From: JBGTGT01 sp051439375
GTDB lineage: Bacteria; Cyanobacteriota; Cyanobacteriia; Cyanobacteriales; Microcystaceae
Assembly: GCA_051439375.1 (NCBI GenBank)
Contig: JBFRWB010000192.1
Span: 26,054-90,053, forward strand
Direction of reading: 5' to 3'
DNA: 64,000 bases
Made by a program: the position numbers and the translations under genes. The notes beneath the pieces are model-generated. The model made no database searches and was not told where the DNA came from. It worked only from the letters and a program-made list of their open reading frames with translations. Below, in pieces: positions 8,233 to 16,799 of the stretch. The number at the start of each line of letters is the position of its first letter. The stretch's first letter is position 1.

Positions 8233-9009
8233 TCAACTCAAAAATTTGACCTTTAAATCCTGATAAAACTCATCTTGGGATAAAGAAACCTTAGACTGGG
8301 AAGATAAAAGTAATAAAGCCCAAAAAACCCCCACCTTATCAGGAGATTGATCTTCTTTTAACGGGGTATGGAGTTGATGCCATACTTGCAATAAATTCTC
8401 TAACTCTAGCCATTCTTGATCTTTGAGCGTTTGCACAATTTGTTCTCGGAAAAAGGTGTCCAATTGACCCGCTAGTTCTGTTAAATTTTCTTGGTGTGCT
8501 AGTTGGGTAATAGTATTTAACGCTTCTTGACGGGTATAACTACGAGAAGTTGTTTTTTTAGGGCGTTTAACCGTAACTTTCTCAAATTCTGTCGCAATCT
8601 CTTCAATTTGAGTAATCAACTCCTGTAAAGTGACTCGACGCTTACGAGGGGGAGGGGCTGCGGTACGTCGTCGAATTTGCTTTTCTAAAACCACTGGAGA
8701 TGCAGTATTAAAATCATTCTCTGCGATTTCCTCAGTTGTTAAGGGAAATTCTTCTTCTTCTGGTTCTTCTGCTACTAATTCTAAAGTATCTGCCTTAAAA
8801 CGAACTAACATAGAAGCCCATAAAAAAGCCTGTCCCGATCGCGGTAGATGGCTATATTCATAGGAATCTTCTAAACTGTTAGAAATGCCTAATTCTGCCA
8901 AAAAACGGTCAATGACATCAATCACTTGCACATCCCACGGATCAATTTCTCCGCTTTGTGCCATGTCAATCAAAACAGCGATCGCTTCTTGGGCAGAGGA
9001 TGACAGCAT
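8233..9009 (-). CDS. scpA: Segregation and condensation protein A
   Basis: Kleisin subunit that links SMC and ScpB in the chromosome condensin. The N-terminal segment contains the family-typical IAVLIDMAQSGEIDPWDVQV (residues about 9-28), followed by FLWASMLVRFKADTLEL near 63-79. A variable acidic/basic linker follows (EEPEEEEFP..., RRTAAPPPRKRR). The C-terminal winged-helix-like part has DQEWLELENLLQVWHQLHTP and ends VSLSQDEFYQDLKVKFLS. Length (258 aa) is normal. scpB and smc are not in the window. It is divergent from pdxH, with only 31 bases between start codons. Confidence 0.93.
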   Translation of the reverse strand: MLSSSAQEAIAVLIDMAQSGEIDPWDVQVIDVIDRFLAELGISNSLEDSYEYSHLPRSGQAFLWASMLVRFKADTLELVAEEPEEEEFPLTTEEIAENDFNTASPVVLEKQIRRRTAAPPPRKRRVTLQELITQIEEIATEFEKVTVKRPKKTTSRSYTRQEALNTITQLAHQENLTELAGQLDTFFREQIVQTLKDQEWLELENLLQVWHQLHTPLKEDQSPDKVGVFWALLLLSSQSKVSLSQDEFYQDLKVKFLS

Positions 9010-9040
9010 AATAATCGATTAAAATGGTAAAAATACAACA

Positions 9041-9685
9041 ATGAACCTTTCTATTAGCGACTTAAGAGAAAATTACACCCAATCGGGTTTATTAGAGTCA
9101 GACGCATTATCAGATCCCTTTGCACAGTTTCGACGTTGGTTTGAGGAAGCGGTTTCTGCTAATTTATTAGAACCCAATGCCATGACTCTTGCAACTGTTA
9201 CCCCAGAAGGTCGGCCGATGGCAAGAGTGGTACTCCTCAAAGGCTTTGATACTAGGGGGTTTGTCTTTTATACTAACTATGATAGTGCCAAGGGCAAACA
9301 ATTGACCGCTACCCCTTGGGCTTCTTTGGTGTTTTGGTGGGGTAAGTTAGAAAGACAAGTTCGCATCGAAGGAAAGGTTGAGAAGGTTGCTTCCCAAGAA
9401 TCAGATGATTATTTCCACAGTCGGCCATTAGCTTCCCAATTAGGGGCTTGGGCTTCTCCTCAAAGTAAAGTAATTGAAAGTCGGGATGTGTTAGAGAAAG
9501 AATTAGAACAATTAAAAAGCGAATATAAAGATAAAAGTCCGAATCGTCCTGAAAATTGGGGAGGCTTCCGAGTCATTCCCCATCAAATCGAATTTTGGCA
9601 AGGTCGTCCTAGTCGTCTCCACGATCGCTTATGTTATTATCAGCAACCTGATGGATCTTGGCAACGGCAACGGTTAGCCCCTTGA
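9041..9685 (+). CDS. pdxH: Pyridoxamine 5'-phosphate oxidase
   Basis: FMN enzyme that oxidises pyridoxamine or pyridoxine 5'-phosphate to pyridoxal phosphate. The 214 residues have the standard PdxH layout: N-terminal LRENYTQSGLLES, AMTLATVTPEGRPMARVVLLKG near 46-67, GFVFYTNYDSAKGKQL near 72-87, and SQLGAWASPQSKVI near 128-141. The C-terminal PNRPENWGGFRVIPHQIEFWQGRPSRLHDR block includes the conserved RLHDR, and the protein ends RLAP. The ATG at 9041 sits in a short divergent promoter region shared with scpA. Confidence 0.96.
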   Translation: MNLSISDLRENYTQSGLLESDALSDPFAQFRRWFEEAVSANLLEPNAMTLATVTPEGRPMARVVLLKGFDTRGFVFYTNYDSAKGKQLTATPWASLVFWWGKLERQVRIEGKVEKVASQESDDYFHSRPLASQLGAWASPQSKVIESRDVLEKELEQLKSEYKDKSPNRPENWGGFRVIPHQIEFWQGRPSRLHDRLCYYQQPDGSWQRQRLAP

Positions 9686-10270
9686 AAAACTATGAATTAT
9701 GAATTTTCGCAGTTCAGGTGACTCCTACCCTTAAAATATTCTCTAGTAATAAAAAAAATCCTAGAATCAAGATGAATATTCTATTTCCTCCCACTGAAAA
9801 AGCTTATCTAATGTGAAAAAAAATAGAAAAACAATGAAATTCTTGATAGATGAGGATTTATCTCCTCAAATTGCCCAATATTTGTGTCATCATTACAAGC
9901 AATAGAAGCAGAACAAGATATGATCAACCGTGTACTTTATATCTCGATCAAAGGAACAAAAGTATTTAAAGAGTTTCCCTAAAGTCCCCTTAAGAAAAAG
10001 AGATACTTTCCTTGTATTTACGCAAAAATTCATTTTCCTTAATCAAGTTATGTAAACAATTTTCTTTTTTGTTAGGCTTCATTTTTTTCTACTTAAAAAT
10101 GTGAAAGTCTTTCCTGATAAAGAATTCAGACATCAAAAAAGGGAAACCCCAACCCCAAAAATCAAAGGGGTGAAAAAAATTTTTGAAAGTAGGTGATATG
10201 AAAATTGATCGGGGTGGGTAAGTTATCTTCAGCGAAAAACAAATCACTCCTACCGCAAGGAAGAACTATC
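9686..10270. other. Gene-poor region upstream of the pilin gene
   Basis: Apart from the toxin fragment, this 585-base stretch is AT-rich and non-coding. Close to the pilin gene there is a small hairpin, ACCCC / GGGGT (10152-10156 with 10167-10171), followed by an A-rich then T-rich tract at 10173-10184. It suggests a structured 5' leader on the pilin transcript. Confidence 0.4.
9834..9905 (+). pseudogene. Fragment of a DUF5615-type PIN-like toxin gene
   Basis: A 23-codon reading frame, MKFLIDEDLSPQIAQYLCHH..., matches the typical N-terminus of DUF5615-family toxins, which contain the active-site Asp/Glu pair near the start. The frame then stops and the rest of the domain (about 90 residues) is missing. 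Only the first 23 codons survive in this 585-base gap, so this is a decayed remnant. Confidence 0.5.
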
Positions 10271-10837
10271 ATGAACAGTCAATTCAAACTCAATCTACTC
10301 AACACTCTCTCCAACAAAAAATCTAACAAAGGTTTCACCTTAATTGAATTATTAGTTGTTGTCATCATCATCGGTGTACTTGCTGCGATTGCTCTTCCCA
10401 ACTTATTAGGACAGGTTGGTAAAGCACGGGAATCTGAAGCAAAATCCATCATTGGTGCATTAAACCGCGCTCAACAAGCTTACTACACTGAATGGTCTCA
10501 ATTTGCACCGGCAGGCAACGCACCCTCTGTTGATTTAGAAGTTCCTACTGGAAATGAAAAATACTATGATCAAATTTATCTTCCTGCACTAGGTGTTCAA
10601 ACCGCACGTAACGAACAAAATGACCGAGACAACACACGGGATTATGTCGGCGGTACTCAATATGACCAAACACTACGGACATTCGCTACTATCGTTATCC
10701 GCTTGAACGAAGATGAGGATATTGGTGCAGATGGTGCAAACTTTGCTACCTACATAGAAAATGCAGGTACTGTAGCTGATGCTGCTGCTACTGGAATGTC
10801 AATTCCTGCTGGTGCAAATGCTAAAACTGTACGATAA
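10271..10837 (+). CDS. Type IV pilin-like protein
   Basis: The prepilin leader and N-terminal helix are unmistakable: a basic leader ending KG, then FTLIELLVVVIIIGVLAAIA with the conserved Phe1 and Glu5 after the PilD cleavage site (NKG|FTLIE, about residues 19-24). The ATG at 10271 is chosen because AAGGAAG lies about 8 bases upstream and it gives a normal-length leader; an in-frame start at 10205 would add 22 atypical residues. The mature protein is about 167 residues, acidic, and contains no cysteine, so it lacks the C-terminal disulfide loop of classical pilins. Cyanobacterial pilins of this kind act in motility, DNA uptake or surface structures. No other pil gene is nearby. A strong terminator follows. 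Confidence 0.93.
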   Translation: MNSQFKLNLLNTLSNKKSNKGFTLIELLVVVIIIGVLAAIALPNLLGQVGKARESEAKSIIGALNRAQQAYYTEWSQFAPAGNAPSVDLEVPTGNEKYYDQIYLPALGVQTARNEQNDRDNTRDYVGGTQYDQTLRTFATIVIRLNEDEDIGADGANFATYIENAGTVADAAATGMSIPAGANAKTVR

Positions 10838-10873
10838 TCCCTCAGACTTATATCTCATTGCTTAAGGAATTTG

Positions 10874-10908
10874 GGTGGAGAAGGTTGCTTCTCCACCTTC
10901 ATTTTGTG
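10874..10908 (+). terminator. Intrinsic terminator of the pilin gene
   Basis: Perfect 10-bp stem GGTGGAGAAG / CTTCTCCACC (10874-10883, 10888-10897), loop GTTG, followed by TTCATTTTG. It lies 37 bases after the stop codon. Confidence 0.85.
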
Positions 10909-11039
10909 TGTGTATTTCCGTATCAATTAATCCATAAAATCAAATTGTATGAAAATCAGATTTAAACCGCATTCGAGAGTATATTCATAATAGGGAAATC
11001 ATCTGATACACTAAAGCAACTAAAAAGATTATCTTACTT

Positions 11040-11867
11040 ATGCCTGATTTTAACTCAGAGTCGGTGAACGAAGCTCCTAACTACACCTTAGAACAAGCCT
11101 TGCATCAGATCCAACAATTAGATGATCCAAGCGCACGTTATTATGCAGCATGGTGGCTAGGGCGTTTTCGTATTGATTCACAAGAGGCGTTAAATGGATT
11201 ATTAGAAGCATTAACCGATGAAAGCGATCGCTCTTCTGACGGTGGTTATCCCTTGCGACGGAATGCAGCAAAAGCGTTAGGAAAATTAGGGAATTTAAAA
11301 GCAGTTGAACCGCTTATTGTAGCTTTGGACTGTGAAGATTATTATGTCAGAGAGTCAGTGGCACAAGCATTAGAAATGTTGGAAGATAAAAGGGGAATTA
11401 CTCCCTTAATGAACCTTTTAGAAGGGGGAGTGGAAAAAGCACAGATGGTGGAGGGAACACCCCATTTAGTCCAACCCTATGAGGCAATTATAGAAGCATT
11501 AGGAACATTAAAAGCAACGGAGGCTATTCCTTTAATTCAACCTTTTTTAAACCATTTTGTGCCAAAGGTTCAATACGCCGCAGCCAGAGCTTTGTACCAA
11601 TTAACAAGAGATAAAAAATATGGCGAAATATTAGTTGAAGCCTTAAATGGAGAGCAATTACAATTGCGTCGCTCCGCTTTAATGGATTTAGGCGCAAGTG
11701 GTTATTTAGTAGGGGCAGAAGCGATCGCTCAAACTTTAGCCGAAAATAGTTTAAAATTGGTCGCTTTAAAGGGGTTATTAGAATCAGATTTAAAATATCA
11801 TCCGCTAGAGAATGGGTTAACCCCCGAAAGTCTCAACATTATGGAACTTATGGATAATTTGTTATAA
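11040..11867 (+). CDS. cpcE: Phycocyanin alpha-subunit phycocyanobilin lyase, CpcE subunit
   Basis: CpcE works with CpcF as a heterodimer to attach phycocyanobilin to Cys84 of the phycocyanin alpha subunit. The 275-residue protein consists of HEAT-like helical repeats (PBS lyase repeats). Landmarks are DDPSARYYAAWWLGRFR near 28-44, GGYPLRRNAAKALGKLG near 68-84, CEDYYVRESVAQALE near 98-112 and VPKVQYAAARALYQLT near 179-194. These match CpcE rather than the shorter, more divergent CpcF. cpcF and the cpcBA genes are not adjacent, unlike in many cyanobacteria. Confidence is high for CpcE and somewhat lower for the exact bilin substrate. Confidence 0.9.
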   Translation: MPDFNSESVNEAPNYTLEQALHQIQQLDDPSARYYAAWWLGRFRIDSQEALNGLLEALTDESDRSSDGGYPLRRNAAKALGKLGNLKAVEPLIVALDCEDYYVRESVAQALEMLEDKRGITPLMNLLEGGVEKAQMVEGTPHLVQPYEAIIEALGTLKATEAIPLIQPFLNHFVPKVQYAAARALYQLTRDKKYGEILVEALNGEQLQLRRSALMDLGASGYLVGAEAIAQTLAENSLKLVALKGLLESDLKYHPLENGLTPESLNIMELMDNLL

Positions 11868-12321
11868 ACATTTGTCGAGTAAATCTAAGCTTAGTAAATG
11901 ACGTGGAGAACTTTACTGTTTTTTTGAAATTAAACACAGTAGCCCACAGTGAAAGCTCTTAGCGTATTTCTACAATAAATTTCGTAGCATGGTCTTGTCA
12001 AGCCGATTCTTTCGTTATTTCCTCCCTTTTAAATTTCATGATTTTGTCATATTTTCGGCTTATTTTCCCAAATTTGCTAGGCACTAAAAATATCAAATAC
12101 AAATATGTGCTTATTTTTTATATAAATTATTATTATAAATAACCCTTGATGATTAATTGGGTTTAAAACCGCTTCTTTCGTTTTCCACTGATTTTTATCA
12201 TAAAAAAATGTCAATTTTATCCCACTCATACTAATAAGAATTAACGATTTCTTAGGGTTTGTTCCCATTTATAGTTGTTATCATAGATAAGTGGGATGAA
12301 TCGTTTGATAGGGGATTTGTG
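11868..12321. other. AT-rich intergenic region
   Basis: A 454-base stretch without a supported gene. The centre (about 12100-12140) is almost pure A/T. I see no RNA gene, array or clear terminator; the region probably contains the promoter of the NfeD/SPFH pair. Confidence 0.4.
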
Positions 12322-12840
12322 ATGGAACAAATTTTAAGAGAATTTCCTTTAATAGCTGGGACAGGAGGAACATCATTTGTTTATACTCTGAGTCCTTCAT
12401 TTATTTGGCTTATTGTAGGTATGATTCTTTGTGCAATGGAATTAGCCCTACCCACTGCCTTTGTCGCCTTCATGATGGGACTTAGTGCGATCGCTGTAGG
12501 CATCATTGCCTTAATCTTACCGAGTATTAAGCTTCAGCTTGTCCTTTGGCTTTTAGTATCAACTTTTTCGATTGTTTTCTCCCGTCGTTGGCTAACACCT
12601 CAACGTAAAGGATCAATGATTAGGGATGCACAAGAAGGAACAACCCTGACTGAAATTGAGGCAGGAGAAGCAGGAAGAGTTCTTTATGAAGGGAATTCTT
12701 GGCGGGCAATTTGTGCCGACGACAAAGCAGCGATCGCAGCGAATCAAACTGTCTATGTTGTTAAACGCACAGGTAACACTTTAATTGTCCTTCCCGAAAA
12801 CTTTTCGTCCTTCTCATCTGAGCATCAACATTTTGAATAA
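12322..12840 (+). CDS. NfeD-like membrane protein, partner of the SPFH protein
   Basis: Short NfeD-family protein (NfeD1b type). Membrane segments lie at about 24-44 (FIWLIVGMILCAMELALPT) and 50-85 (FVAFMMGLSAIAVGIIALIL..., then LVLWLLVSTFSIVF). A C-terminal OB-fold domain of about 65 residues (EAGRVLYEGNSWRAICAD...VYVVKRTGNTLIVLP) follows. The ATG at 12322 follows AGGGG and gives 172 residues; a longer in-frame start at 12259 adds 21 residues with a poorer context and is less likely. NfeD proteins are almost always encoded next to a stomatin-type partner, and here one starts 33 bases downstream, so the two form an operon. Confidence 0.88.
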   Translation: MEQILREFPLIAGTGGTSFVYTLSPSFIWLIVGMILCAMELALPTAFVAFMMGLSAIAVGIIALILPSIKLQLVLWLLVSTFSIVFSRRWLTPQRKGSMIRDAQEGTTLTEIEAGEAGRVLYEGNSWRAICADDKAAIAANQTVYVVKRTGNTLIVLPENFSSFSSEHQHFE

Positions 12841-12873
12841 AACTAAATTAACATTCTCTTGGAGGTTGTCAAA

Positions 12874-13845
12874 ATGGGTAACATTTTCTTTTTCATTATC
12901 GTTATCTTAGGAGGATCAACCCTCTTCGGTACAGTTAAGATTGTCAACGAAAAAAATGAATACTTAGTAGAAAGACTAGGGAGTTATAATAAAAAATTAA
13001 GCCCCGGTTTGAATTTTATTGTTCCTTTTTTTGATAAAGTTGTTTATCAAGAAACGACACGAGAAAAAGTCTTAGATATTCCCCCTCAATCTTGTATCAC
13101 TAAAGATAATGTATCAATCACTGTCGATGCCGTCGTTTATTGGCGCATTATGGATATGGAAAAAGCTTACTATAAAGTGGAAAATTTAAAATCGGCGATG
13201 GTGAATTTAGTATTAACCCAAATTCGTGCAGAAATCGGTAAACTCGAATTGGATCAAACCTTTACCGCACGAACTGAAATCAATGAAATTCTCCTGCGAG
13301 AATTAGATATTGCCACCGATCCATGGGGGGTTAAAGTGACAAGGGTAGAACTAAGAGATATTATGCCCTCAAAAGCGGTACAAGATTCAATGGAATTACA
13401 GATGGCTGCTGAACGGAAAAAACGGGCGGCTATTCTGACCTCAGAAGGGGAAAGAGACTCGGCTATTAACTCAGCACAAGGGAAGGCAGAAGCGAGGGTA
13501 TTAGATGCGGAAGCCATGAAAAAAGCAGCCATTCTTAAAGCAGAAGCAGATAAGCAACAGCAGGTGTTAAAAGCCCAAGCAACGGCTGAAGCATTAAATA
13601 TTATTGTGCAGAGACTTCAAAGTGATCCCAAAGCCCGTGAAGCCTTACAATTTCTATTAACCCAACAGTATTTAACCATGGGTGAAACCATTGGTCGTAG
13701 TGAAAGTAGTAAGGTGATGTTTATGGATCCTCGCAGCATTGTTTCTACCTTAGAAGGAATGCGATCGGTTATGGGTAATAGCAATGGTGATTACAGTGAG
13801 TTAGAACAGGCATTAGAAAAAATTGATCATCATTCAGCCCGTTAG
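12874..13845 (+). CDS. SPFH/band 7 (stomatin-like) membrane protein
   Basis: N-terminal membrane segment (residues 2-21, GNIFFFIIVILGGSTLFGT), then the SPFH domain (VNEKNEYLVERLGSYNKKLSPG... through EIGKLELDQTFTAR...). A long Ala/Glu/Lys-rich coiled coil follows at about 170-230 (AERKKRAAILTSEGERDSAI...). Such proteins form large ring or cage assemblies on membranes and are linked to membrane quality control. The ATG at 12874 is preferred because GGAGG lies 9 bases upstream; a TTG at 12859 in the same frame overlaps that site. 323 residues is a normal length. The palindrome at 13882 may end the transcript. Confidence 0.92.
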   Translation: MGNIFFFIIVILGGSTLFGTVKIVNEKNEYLVERLGSYNKKLSPGLNFIVPFFDKVVYQETTREKVLDIPPQSCITKDNVSITVDAVVYWRIMDMEKAYYKVENLKSAMVNLVLTQIRAEIGKLELDQTFTARTEINEILLRELDIATDPWGVKVTRVELRDIMPSKAVQDSMELQMAAERKKRAAILTSEGERDSAINSAQGKAEARVLDAEAMKKAAILKAEADKQQQVLKAQATAEALNIIVQRLQSDPKAREALQFLLTQQYLTMGETIGRSESSKVMFMDPRSIVSTLEGMRSVMGNSNGDYSELEQALEKIDHHSAR

Positions 13846-13881
13846 TTCTAATACCAAATCTGAGGTTAGTCCTCTGTGTTT

Positions 13882-13909
13882 GTAGAGATGTTGCACGCAG
13901 CATCTCTAC
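13882..13909. repeat. Dispersed palindrome (GTAGAGATG...CATCTCTAC)
   Basis: Near-perfect 13-bp inverted repeat (GTAGAGATGTTGC / GCAGCATCTCTAC) followed by TGTTTT. It resembles a palindrome widely dispersed in cyanobacterial genomes and could double as the terminator of the SPFH operon on the plus strand. Confidence 0.6.
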
Positions 13910-13930
13910 TGTTTTATGGTGAAAGCTTTG

Positions 13931-13956
13931 TAAGCTAAGACGCATTTAAACTGGGT
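13931..13956. repeat. 26-bp dispersed repeat, copy 1
   Basis: The 26 bases starting TAAGCTAAGACGCATTTAAA occur again as an exact inverted copy at 32411-32436. Both copies are intergenic. Confidence 0.8.
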
Positions 13957-14063
13957 AAAGCGTAAATTAGGAAACCAACTGTCCAACCCTCCCCCTATAT
14001 CCCTATCTTCCCATCAACCCCCACAAACCAATTAAGATGCTTAATAGCTTAAGTCAACCCTAA

Positions 14064-14519
14064 TTAAGATCGAATCATTAAGCCTAAGTTTTCACCCTCG
14101 CTAAATCCCCATTTTTCATAAAAAGAGACCATATCTGGACGACAAAACAAAAGCAACGCTTCAACATTCTGTAAAGACGGATGCTCAACAATCGTTTTCA
14201 TTAACAAATTTCCTAATCCTTGTCCTTGATAATATTCATCGACGATGACATCAAAAATAACAGCACGATAGCAATAATCTGTTAAAATTCTGGTGAAACC
14301 GACTAATTCTTGATTGACTCTCAAAACAATTCCTATTACGATATCGGATTGTTCAATCATTTTTTCAATCTCTGTTAATGTGCGAGAGTGACCCCACCAC
14401 GTTTGCTGATAGAGATGAGTTAAGGCTTGATGCTGAGAAGCATTTAGGTGATCAATAATCTCAAACATTCCATCAAGTTGATAATTTTGATAACTATATA
14501 TTAGCATTTGAAGGTTCAC
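14064..14519 (-). CDS. GNAT-family N-acetyltransferase
   Basis: Cytoplasmic acetyl-CoA-dependent acyltransferase of unknown acceptor. The GNAT core is clear: ELVGFTRILTDYCYRAVIFDVIVDEYY (strands 2-4, split over several elements) followed by the acetyl-CoA-binding motif A, QGQGLGNLLMKTIVEH at about 97-112. The C-terminal FCRPDMVSFYEKWGFSEG contains the usual Tyr. Length 151 aa is normal. The first 20 residues before IIDHLNASQ are not conserved-looking, so the true start may be the Met at residue 18. It is the only gene on this strand between plus-strand genes. Confidence 0.85.
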   Translation of the reverse strand: MNLQMLIYSYQNYQLDGMFEIIDHLNASQHQALTHLYQQTWWGHSRTLTEIEKMIEQSDIVIGIVLRVNQELVGFTRILTDYCYRAVIFDVIVDEYYQGQGLGNLLMKTIVEHPSLQNVEALLLFCRPDMVSFYEKWGFSEGENLGLMIRS

Positions 14520-14574
14520 TTTAGTTTATAATCAATAAGAAACAAATCCACTTACCTTTATTTTTAGTAAGACC

Positions 14575-15165
14575 ATGACTTATCAACAAAAAATGCAGCG
14601 TCGCAAGGAAATTCAAGACCAAAGAGTTGCCCAAGCATCGAAAGAAAAAGGCTTAATTATTGTTAATACGGGGAATGGAAAAGGAAAAACCACTGCTGCA
14701 CTCGGAATGGTTATTCGTTCTTTAGGACATGGTTATAAAGTTGCGATTATTCAATTTATTAAAGGGGCATGGGAACCAGCAGAAAAAGCCGTTTTAGAAC
14801 AATGGCCACAGCAATTGATATTTCGGGCCATGGGGGAAGGGTTTACTTGGGAAACTCAGGATAAGGAAAGGGATCTAGAAAAAGCAAATGAGGCATGGAA
14901 AACAGCCTTAGACTACATTAAAAATCCTGAGTTTAAATTAGTTTTACTCGATGAAGTGAATGTGGCTTTAAAATTGGGCTATTTAAAGATAGAAGATATC
15001 TTAAATGGGTTACAGGAAAAACCAGAAGATTGCCATGTTATCCTAACAGGAAGAGGCGCACCGTCTCAATTAATTGAAGCAGCCGATTTAGTAACCGAGA
15101 TGAAATTAATTAAGCATCCATTTCGTGAACAAGGCGTTAAAGCGCAAGCCGGAATTGAATATTAG
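14575..15165 (+). CDS. cobO: Corrinoid adenosyltransferase (CobO/BtuR family)
   Basis: Transfers the adenosyl group of ATP to the cobalt of cob(I)yrinic acid a,c-diamide or cobalamin, completing the coenzyme form of B12. The P-loop NTGNGKGKTTAALGM lies at about residues 31-45. Other landmarks are VAIIQFIKGAWEP near 55-67, FTWETQDKERD near 90-100, VLLDEVNVALKLGYL near 123-137 and VILTGRGAPSQLIEAADLVTEM near 155-176 (two adjoining segments). Length 196 aa fits CobO. The cobinamide-phosphate synthase gene cobD is also in the window but 20 kb away. Confidence 0.95.
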   Translation: MTYQQKMQRRKEIQDQRVAQASKEKGLIIVNTGNGKGKTTAALGMVIRSLGHGYKVAIIQFIKGAWEPAEKAVLEQWPQQLIFRAMGEGFTWETQDKERDLEKANEAWKTALDYIKNPEFKLVLLDEVNVALKLGYLKIEDILNGLQEKPEDCHVILTGRGAPSQLIEAADLVTEMKLIKHPFREQGVKAQAGIEY

Positions 15166-15178
15166 ATTACCTATATTT

Positions 15179-16135
15179 CTAATATCTAACTCTAGGATCT
15201 AAAATACCATAGAGCAAGTCAGCGATCGCATTAAAAATCACAATTAAAATGCCATAAATAAAGGTAATAGCCATCACCACAGGAGTATCATTGCGTTGAA
15301 TAGAGTCAATTAATAATGCACCAATTCCGGGGACGCGAAAAATTTGCTCAGTGACTAATGCACCCGTGAAAATAGCAGGAATATCTAATGCAACTAAGGT
15401 GGTAACAGGGATCATTGCATTGCGAAGAATATGAACCCTCAAAGTTTGCCAAGTGGTTAATCCTTTGGCATAGGCTGTTTTAACATATTCATGGGACAAT
15501 TCATCTATCACAGAAGAACGCATAAATCGCGTTAAGATAGCCATTTGATAGATGACTAAAACAGAGATGGGCATAATAGACTGTTTAATCTGTTCAGTGA
15601 TATTAGCCAAACTATTCATCTCTAAGGTACTATTATAGATAAATGGTAGCCAATTTAAAGTAACACTGAATAGTAAGATAAATAATAACCCTGTGAAAAA
15701 AGTGGGTAAAGAAAAGCCTAAAAAAGCGAACGTTGTTAAAGCTTGATCCCAAAAACCATAACGCTTAACAGCTGAAATGATCCCCAAAGGAAAAGCAAAT
15801 AAGCAACTCAGGATGTAAGCTGTGCCTACAATAAATAAGGTCGTAGGAAGACGCTGTAAAATCAAATCAAGGACAGGGCTACGACTGGTAAAAGAATAGC
15901 CTAAATCTCCTTGAAAAAAGGCAATAACCCATTTAAAATAACGGGTATAAATGGGTTGATCTAAGCCAAAGGTTTTACGAAGATTTTCCCTTACCTCTGC
16001 AGTAATAGATGGGTTAGACGCAAATTCTCCTAAGGGATCACCGGGGGCTAAGGCTAAGATAGTAAAGATAATAATACTTATGGCAAGTAGGGTGGGAATT
16101 GCCACTAACAACCGCTTAATAATATGCTTTAACAT
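15179..16135 (-). CDS. ABC transporter permease, peptide/nickel (DppB) type
   Basis: Inner-membrane permease of the DppB/OppB family, 318 residues. It opens with the family-typical MLKHIIKRLLVAIPTLLAIS helix. It then has the periplasmic segment APGDPLGEFASNPSI..., VRENLRKTFGLDQPIYTRY, and five further helices. The cytoplasmic EAA loop is seen as ...SHEYVKTAYAKGLTTWQTL. The C-terminus ends ILDPRVRY, characteristic of this family. It lies 39 bases downstream of a Fur-family gene on the same strand and may be cotranscribed with it. No second permease, ATPase or binding protein is adjacent; the binding protein at 29404-31155 is a candidate partner. Confidence 0.93.
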   Translation of the reverse strand: MLKHIIKRLLVAIPTLLAISIIIFTILALAPGDPLGEFASNPSITAEVRENLRKTFGLDQPIYTRYFKWVIAFFQGDLGYSFTSRSPVLDLILQRLPTTLFIVGTAYILSCLFAFPLGIISAVKRYGFWDQALTTFAFLGFSLPTFFTGLLFILLFSVTLNWLPFIYNSTLEMNSLANITEQIKQSIMPISVLVIYQMAILTRFMRSSVIDELSHEYVKTAYAKGLTTWQTLRVHILRNAMIPVTTLVALDIPAIFTGALVTEQIFRVPGIGALLIDSIQRNDTPVVMAITFIYGILIVIFNAIADLLYGILDPRVRY

Positions 16136-16174
16136 ATAGATAAATTAAGGAATTAATAAGATAAAAATCTTGGT

Positions 16175-16564
16175 TTAGGGAACATCTTGACAATCGGCAC
16201 AGACACCAAAGAATTCTAAGGTATGATAATAAACAGAAAACTTTTGCCCTTGACACCACTGATTTAATTCTGACTCTAGCGGACAATCTTCAATGGTAAT
16301 TGAACGACCACAACGAATACAATTCAAATGATGTTCATGGGCATTATCAATTAAGCAATAAAAGGATTCACCAGTTGACGAGACTCTCTCTTGAATAATA
16401 CCATGGTGGTGTAATTTTTTTAAAGCACGATAAATGGTCGCTAAGCCGATATTTGATCCCATACTGTGCAGTTGAAAATGTAACTGCTGTGCGCTGACTT
16501 CTTCATCTACTTGTTTGAGTAAATTTAAGATTTTTTGTTGATGTTTTGTCGGTTTAATTGTCAT
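16175..16564 (-). CDS. Fur-family transcriptional regulator, probably Zur-like
   Basis: Metal-dependent DNA-binding repressor, 129 residues. The winged-helix domain spans about 1-80, with the recognition helix region NIGLATIYRALKKLHHHGII near 38-57. The metal region has HEHHLNCIRCGRSI (structural CxxC) and a second CADC at the C-terminus. The His-rich segment and two CxxC pairs fit Zur or PerR better than the iron regulator Fur, but I cannot distinguish them for certain. It is followed by an ABC permease gene at 39 bases and faces away from the GH3 gene. Putative autoregulatory operators were not identified. Confidence 0.85.
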   Translation of the reverse strand: MTIKPTKHQQKILNLLKQVDEEVSAQQLHFQLHSMGSNIGLATIYRALKKLHHHGIIQERVSSTGESFYCLIDNAHEHHLNCIRCGRSITIEDCPLESELNQWCQGQKFSVYYHTLEFFGVCADCQDVP

Positions 16565-16799
16565 GATTTACAAAGTACGATAGTTATCTTTTTGAATTGA
16601 TAAAAACCATTCTTAAGGTTAAAGCCTTCAGCCTATTCTACTGTATCATTAATTCTTTGACAAGAAAATAAAAGATGATTAAAATAAGAAAGTTGGTTTC
16701 TGATGAGTTAGCCTTAAGAGTATCACTCTTTTTTATCTTAAAGGACTGACTATCAACTGACTGAACTAATTTACAATTGATTAATATAAAGCAAACTTT

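Noticed and set aside
7966..8256. 96-codon plus-strand ORF
   Set aside because: It reads through the tRNA-Asn gene and the following repeat region.
10205..10270. Longer N-terminus of the pilin
   Set aside because: The ribosome binding site and prepilin leader length support the ATG at 10271.
10205..10270. Possible cyclic-di-GMP-type riboswitch before the pilin gene
   Set aside because: Only a G-rich stretch and small hairpins are seen; the conserved core of that riboswitch is not present.
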